DNA of 64,000 bases from contig NZ_CP069127.1 of the NCBI RefSeq assembly GCF_016811915.1, positions 1,518,001-1,582,000 on the forward strand, read 5' to 3'. The notes beneath the pieces are model-generated. The model saw only the letters and a program-made list of their open reading frames with translations. It did no database searches and had not been told where the DNA came from. Of the stretch, positions 60,749 to 64,000 are shown one piece after another (position 1 is the stretch's first letter; each line of letters begins with the position of its first letter). The position numbers and the translations under genes were made by a program. Origin of the DNA: Brevibacillus choshinensis. GTDB taxonomy: Bacteria > Bacillota > Bacilli > Brevibacillales > Brevibacillaceae.

Positions 60749-61186
60749 ATGTTGAAAAGAGCCGATGTCGTATCCGCTATCATTCGGGATGAAACAGGGA
60801 AGATGTTGATCGTAAAGAATCGAAGGGGCGATTCCTTTTATTGGGGTCCGCCTGGAGGCGCCGTGGAGGAAGGAGAAACGCTGGAGCAAGCACTCCTTCG
60901 CGAGGTGAGAGAAGAGACAGGCTACGGCATTCGTGTTAACGGTTTGAGCTCAGTGCGGGAAGCATTCATGAAAGACAGAGGCCATCATGTGCTGTTTTTT
61001 ACCTTTTTTGCAGAGGTCATCGATGGGGGAATAGAGATCAATGACCCAGATGGCGATATCGTGGAAGTGATGTGGGCGGATGCCGGGCAGGCAAAAGAGC
61101 TGATGCCATCTCTGGTGGAAGCTCTCAAACTGGAAGCTGATCAGGAAACAGGCAAGCCTTTCTACGCTTTTGAGGGGACAAGGTAA
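60749..61186 (+). CDS. NUDIX hydrolase
   Basis: A 145-residue protein with the Nudix box G-x5-E-x7-REVxEE-x-G: GGAVEEGETLEQALLREV followed by REETGYG. The N-terminus is VSAIIRDETGKMLIVKNRRGD. It probably hydrolyses a nucleoside diphosphate derivative. AGGAGAGAG precedes the ATG. It shares a transcript with the LysE exporter and ends at a terminator repeat. Confidence 0.92.
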   Translation: MLKRADVVSAIIRDETGKMLIVKNRRGDSFYWGPPGGAVEEGETLEQALLREVREETGYGIRVNGLSSVREAFMKDRGHHVLFFTFFAEVIDGGIEINDPDGDIVEVMWADAGQAKELMPSLVEALKLEADQETGKPFYAFEGTR

Positions 61187-61190
61187 AAGA

Positions 61191-61242
61191 AGTCCTTGCG
61201 TAGCTCGATCACTCGGGCTATGCAAGGACCTTTGCTTTTTTC
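61191..61242. terminator. Terminator after the NUDIX gene; hairpin repeat family 2, copy 2
   Basis: GTCCTTGCGTAGC and GCTATGCAAGGAC pair around TCGATCACTCGG and are followed by TTTGCTTTTTT; on the minus strand ACTTCTTTT follows. It is closely similar to the hairpin at 58654 and ends two convergent transcription units. Confidence 0.82.
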
Positions 61243-61254
61243 CCGATCCATGAA

Positions 61255-61995
61255 CTAAAAAGTCAACCCGCCATCGACACTGAGCACGACCCCGTTGATA
61301 AAACTGGCTTCATCGGAAGCGAGGAACAGGTAGGCATTAGCGACATCCTCCGGTTTGCCGAGACGGCCCAGCGGCGTCTTTTCCACCATGGTTGCCAAAA
61401 CCTTGTCAGGCACTTTTTCCGTCATGCCTGTCTGGATAAAGCCAGGTGCCACTGCATTTACCCTGATTCCCTTGGGGCCAAGCTCTTTCGCCCATGTTTT
61501 GGTCATGCCGATCACGCCTGATTTCGTGGCGGCGTAATTGGTCTGACCGATGTTGCCGTAAATTCCGACAACAGAGGCGGCATTGAGAATGACGCCTTGC
61601 CCTTGATTCAGCATGACGCGGGCGGCCGCCTGTGTGCAGTAGAAAACGCCAGTCAAATTGACAGCGAGCACTTGATCCCACTGCGGAGGGGGCATTTTGA
61701 CCAAAAAGCCGTCACGGGTGATCCCGGCGTTATTGACCAGGACGTCCATTCTGGAAAAGCGGGCGACTGTGGCGTCCACCATTTGCTCCACTTCATGCAT
61801 GTTCGCAACATTGACCTTGACGAACTCAGCGCTTGCCCCAATGCCCCTCAATGCTTTGACAGTTTCCAAGCCCTCATCTTCATCGTAGTCAGCGATCATT
61901 ATTTTTGCGCCGTTTTGGGCAAACAGCATCGCTGTCGCTCTCCCGATGCCATTTGCCCCTCCTGTAATCAATACGGCTTTGTCCTTCAAACGCAT
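61255..61995 (-). CDS. phaB: Acetoacetyl-CoA reductase (PhaB) / 3-oxoacyl reductase, SDR family
   Basis: A 246-residue short-chain dehydrogenase. The cofactor motif is TGGANGIG near residue 11; NNAGITRDG, the serine near LNAASVVG, and YAATKSG with Tyr and Lys complete the catalytic set. It reduces acetoacetyl-CoA to 3-hydroxybutyryl-CoA for PHA synthesis, or acts in fatty acid synthesis. The ATG at 61995 is preceded only by a weak site. It follows the phasin gene after 10 bases, so the PHA role is more likely. Confidence 0.88.
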   Translation of the reverse strand: MRLKDKAVLITGGANGIGRATAMLFAQNGAKIMIADYDEDEGLETVKALRGIGASAEFVKVNVANMHEVEQMVDATVARFSRMDVLVNNAGITRDGFLVKMPPPQWDQVLAVNLTGVFYCTQAAARVMLNQGQGVILNAASVVGIYGNIGQTNYAATKSGVIGMTKTWAKELGPKGIRVNAVAPGFIQTGMTEKVPDKVLATMVEKTPLGRLGKPEDVANAYLFLASDEASFINGVVLSVDGGLTF

Positions 61996-62005
61996 GATAT
62001 TCTTT

Positions 62006-62461
62006 TCACACCCCTGCGATCTTTTGCAAGTTCTTTTCAGACAGGCGCAAGAGGGCAAGCTGGTTTTGCTTGATGGTGGAAACGAATTGATCGTGCAGGT
62101 TCGCCATCACCTGGATACGCTCACTTCTTTCTTTGTCAGCTTTTTCGATCAGATTCAGCGTGAAGTCGAGCGGTGCTTTCATGATGGCTTGCGTTTGCTC
62201 AGAAATGTTCTGCATGGCGTCGCTTTGGGTCAGGTAAACATTTTTACTGGCTGCCTCTTGATACAGCTGCTGTGCTTTTTCACGCTGTTCGCCGAGATAT
62301 TGACTCGTGAGCTTCCAGGATTGGCGGAGGATTTCGTCCTGCTTTTGCAACTCAGCCGAGAGTTGCGAATGCAAGGCCTCGTATGGTTGCCAGCAAGCGT
62401 TCACAAGTGTTTCGCTCAGTGATGCGGATTCTTCTTTATGGCGTTCCTTCTGACTCATCAT
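62006..62461 (-). CDS. phaP: Phasin-like polyhydroxyalkanoate granule protein
   Basis: A 151-residue helical protein without cysteines, rich in glutamine, glutamate and lysine, with long amphipathic helices (ALHSQLSAELQKQDEILRQ; IEKADKERSERIQVM). Such composition and the position between phaQ and phaB fit PhaP, the phasin that coats PHA granules. GGGAG lies 5 bases before the ATG at 62461; it overlaps the phaQ end by 26 bases. Homology is weak by eye, so the name rests largely on context. Confidence 0.7.
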   Translation of the reverse strand: MMSQKERHKEESASLSETLVNACWQPYEALHSQLSAELQKQDEILRQSWKLTSQYLGEQREKAQQLYQEAASKNVYLTQSDAMQNISEQTQAIMKAPLDFTLNLIEKADKERSERIQVMANLHDQFVSTIKQNQLALLRLSEKNLQKIAGV

Positions 62462-62888
62462 GACCACTCCCATTTTTTTGATTATGTTTCTCTACGCGAT
62501 CTCCATCTTTTCGGACGGGAAGCATGTAGAGGTCGAACATGGAACTGTACATGCTGAAAAAGTGACTCAACATCGTTTGGTAACGCTGCAGTTCATCGGC
62601 ATATTGCTGCAAGTACTTCTCGCCGATGTCAGTGAGGGAGTACAGGCGTTTGGCTGGACCGCTTGTGGTGGTGTCCCATTCGGAGTTTACATAGTTGTCC
62701 TTTTCCAGCTGACGCATCAAACGGTAAAAGTTTCCCTGATCCACCGAGAGAAAGCCGAGAGAGGTAAGCTGTTGCATCAGTTCATAGCCATGGGCAGGCA
62801 TGCGGCTCAATAACAGCAGGATAAAGGGCAGCACTATATTTTTAGGCGCTCCTGCAAGCCCGCCGGATGTATTATCTTTTGTCATCAT
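62436..62888 (-). CDS. phaQ: PadR-family regulator of PHA genes (PhaQ-like)
   Basis: A 150-residue regulator with a PadR winged helix. LLLLSRMPAHGYELMQQLTSLGF, the segment GNFYRLMRQLEKDNYV and SGPAKRLYSLTDIGEKYL are the conserved blocks, followed by a helical dimerisation tail. In Bacillus megaterium PhaQ represses phaP and responds to PHA. AAGGTG lies before the ATG pair at 62888/62885. The promoter holds the palindrome ATACATGTAT, a PadR-like site. The gene overlaps phaP. Confidence 0.85.
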   Translation of the reverse strand: MMTKDNTSGGLAGAPKNIVLPFILLLLSRMPAHGYELMQQLTSLGFLSVDQGNFYRLMRQLEKDNYVNSEWDTTTSGPAKRLYSLTDIGEKYLQQYADELQRYQTMLSHFFSMYSSMFDLYMLPVRKDGDRVEKHNQKNGSGHDESEGTP

Positions 62889-62909
62889 TCATCACCTTCT
62901 CATTACCAC

Positions 62910-62946
62910 ATACATGTATTTTACACCTAGATGTTCGACTTGTATA
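62910..62946 (-). promoter_or_regulatory. phaQ-phaP-phaB promoter with PadR-like operator
   Basis: On the minus strand TATACA (62941-62946) and TAAAAT (62918-62923) are separated by 17 bases. The perfect palindrome ATACATGTAT (62910-62919) overlaps the 3' end of the -10, as expected for repression by the PadR-family product of the first gene. Confidence 0.6.
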
Positions 62947-62956
62947 CTGGCAAATG

Positions 62957-63000
62957 GAAAAAAAAGCCGATATCCCCATTTGATGAGGAAAATCGGCTTT
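62957..63000 (-). terminator. Terminator after phaC
   Basis: On the minus strand AAAGCCGAT (complement of 62992-63000) pairs with ATCGGCTTT (complement of 62963-62971) and is followed by a run of eight T. It ends phaC before phaQ, so the two are separate transcripts. Confidence 0.85.
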
Positions 63001-63026
63001 GCTGATCGAGCGATTCATTGATTCCT

Positions 63027-64000
63027 TTATGAATCCCGTTCCTTCAGCCATGCTGCTGTCTCGGGATAGACGCTTTTGCGGGCCGTGCTTCCGAATACGA
63101 GGGATACGTGGCCGACATTGTAGCTGTTCTCCTGCTTATCTGCAGAACTGACAAGCTCAAGGAGTTTCTGGGTCTGGCTGCATGGTGCGATGTGATCCGT
63201 AGCGGCTGTGAGAATGAGTACAGGGCAGGTGATCGTTGTCAGATCGACGCTGCGGCCGCGAAGAACGATCTCGCCTTTGATCAGCTTGTTCTGCTGGTAA
63301 AAGTCACGAATCCACTCACGATACGCCTGGCCCGGGAAGTCGGTGCCATCATTGACCCATTTGTTCAGAAGACGCCAGTTATGCACGAAATGCTCGTTGT
63401 TCACATTGGAATAAAGATGCATCATCGGGTTGACGAAGTTGTTCAGGGGTTTCAGCATTTTATTGCCAAAGTCGATCATTTGGGAGGGAACGTTCCCGTA
63501 GGTTTCTACGAGTTTATCAACATCAAAACTTTTTTCATCCAACCATTTGTTGAAGAGGGGGGCATGACGAAAATCGATGGGAGCTGCCAGAACCACCAGG
63601 TTTTTGACTCGCTCCGGAAAAAGCGCCGCATACATGGTGCCGATCGTCCCGCCCATGCAGTAGGAAAACATGGTCACTTGAGAATGACCGCTATGCACGC
63701 AAGTACGCTCGACCGCTTTGTGCAGATAGTCGAAAATGTATTCGGCAAATCCGTTGTGGCGATCTTCATAACCAGCCTCGCCCCAGTCCAGCATATAGAC
63801 GTCGAAGCCTTCTTTTACCAGATGCTCGACAAAAGAGTTGCCGGGTTCAAGATCGAGAATGTATGGCTTGTTGATCATGGCGTAGAGCATGAATATCGGA
63901 GTGCGATGCTTGACTTCTGCACCTGGCAGCGAAAAACGGTAGAGCTTCGACTTGTTTTTGCGCCAGATCACTTCTTTCGGGGTAAGGCCCGTATCGGGCT
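63027..64000 (-). CDS. phaC: Polyhydroxyalkanoate synthase PhaC (class III/IV; N-terminus outside the window)
   Basis: At least 324 residues of an alpha/beta-hydrolase-fold PHA synthase that polymerises 3-hydroxyacyl-CoA. The frame runs off the right edge of the window with TGLTPKEVIWRKNKSKLYRF, so the start is not visible. The catalytic cysteine is in FSYCMGGTIGTMYAAL, where the lipase-like box reads S-Y-C-M-G rather than the usual G-x-C-x-G. The aspartate is in TAATDHIAPC and the histidine in NVGHVSLVFG. The two-part class IV synthase partner PhaR is not visible in the window. Confidence 0.92.
   Translation of the reverse strand, partial: PDTGLTPKEVIWRKNKSKLYRFSLPGAEVKHRTPIFMLYAMINKPYILDLEPGNSFVEHLVKEGFDVYMLDWGEAGYEDRHNGFAEYIFDYLHKAVERTCVHSGHSQVTMFSYCMGGTIGTMYAALFPERVKNLVVLAAPIDFRHAPLFNKWLDEKSFDVDKLVETYGNVPSQMIDFGNKMLKPLNNFVNPMMHLYSNVNNEHFVHNWRLLNKWVNDGTDFPGQAYREWIRDFYQQNKLIKGEIVLRGRSVDLTTITCPVLILTAATDHIAPCSQTQKLLELVSSADKQENSYNVGHVSLVFGSTARKSVYPETAAWLKERDS

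Overview
The window reads as a chromosomal segment of an aerobic, endospore-forming Bacillales species, most like Brevibacillus (Paenibacillaceae). The basis is moderate GC content, strong AGGAGG-type ribosome binding sites with frequent GTG and TTG starts, a YheC/YheD spore-coat-type ATP-grasp gene, oligopeptide-type lipoproteins and a Bacillus-like PHA locus. The genus is an inference from gene content. No rRNA, tRNA, CRISPR array or complete insertion sequence was seen.

Layout. 1-2.6 kb: gluconate catabolism (gluconokinase cut by the window edge, RpiR-type regulator, 6-phosphogluconate dehydrogenase). 2.6-5.4 kb: DUF1963 gene and an ArsR-SRPBCC-DoxX-SRPBCC operon with a promoter that predicts a leaderless arsR message. 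5.5-10.9 kb: two small genes, then an amino acid permease, TetR regulator, aminotransferase and MBL hydrolase linked by TGAC-N5-GTCA operators. 10.9-12.7 kb: prohibitin-like and YetF-like membrane proteins. 12.7-24.8 kb: a complete C-P lyase phosphonate locus in two units (PHP phosphodiesterase plus hexapeptide transferase; phnF then phnGHIJK-M-L-D-C-E1-E2). Two promoters carry Pho-box-like repeats and a shared CTTGG-type element. 24.8-28.4 kb: DinB gene, a frameshifted dihydrofolate-reductase-family gene, an AT-rich patch of small unknown genes, and an MBL hydrolase. 28.5-31.9 kb: hrpB and bluB. 32-37.8 kb: a two-component system and a MacAB/YknXYZ-type efflux operon, both preceded by matching 7-mer direct repeats.

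37.8-46.9 kb: a possible small RNA, a tandem nucleoside hydrolase pair of which the first has lost its calcium ligands, mscL with a zinc-ribbon tail, a YheC/D gene, an AraC regulator, YjbR and VOC proteins, and an HxlR/MFS/aldo-keto reductase locus. 47-58.7 kb: a ten-gene run for cell-wall sugar recovery: anmK, a dipeptide-type ABC transporter, a cytoplasmic serine hydrolase, murQ, and a GlcD/GlcF oxidase well placed to oxidise the D-lactate that MurQ releases. 58.7-64 kb: a secreted protein with an S-layer-like stretch, LysE exporter, NUDIX hydrolase, and the PHA genes phaB, phaP, phaQ and a partial phaC.

Two short repeat families lie between genes: an AAGG-CTTGGCGnAGCCAAG-TTTTCTAAT hairpin (four copies, two in tandem inside the peptidoglycan operon) and a GTCCTTGC...GCAAGGRC hairpin (two copies, both at transcription ends).
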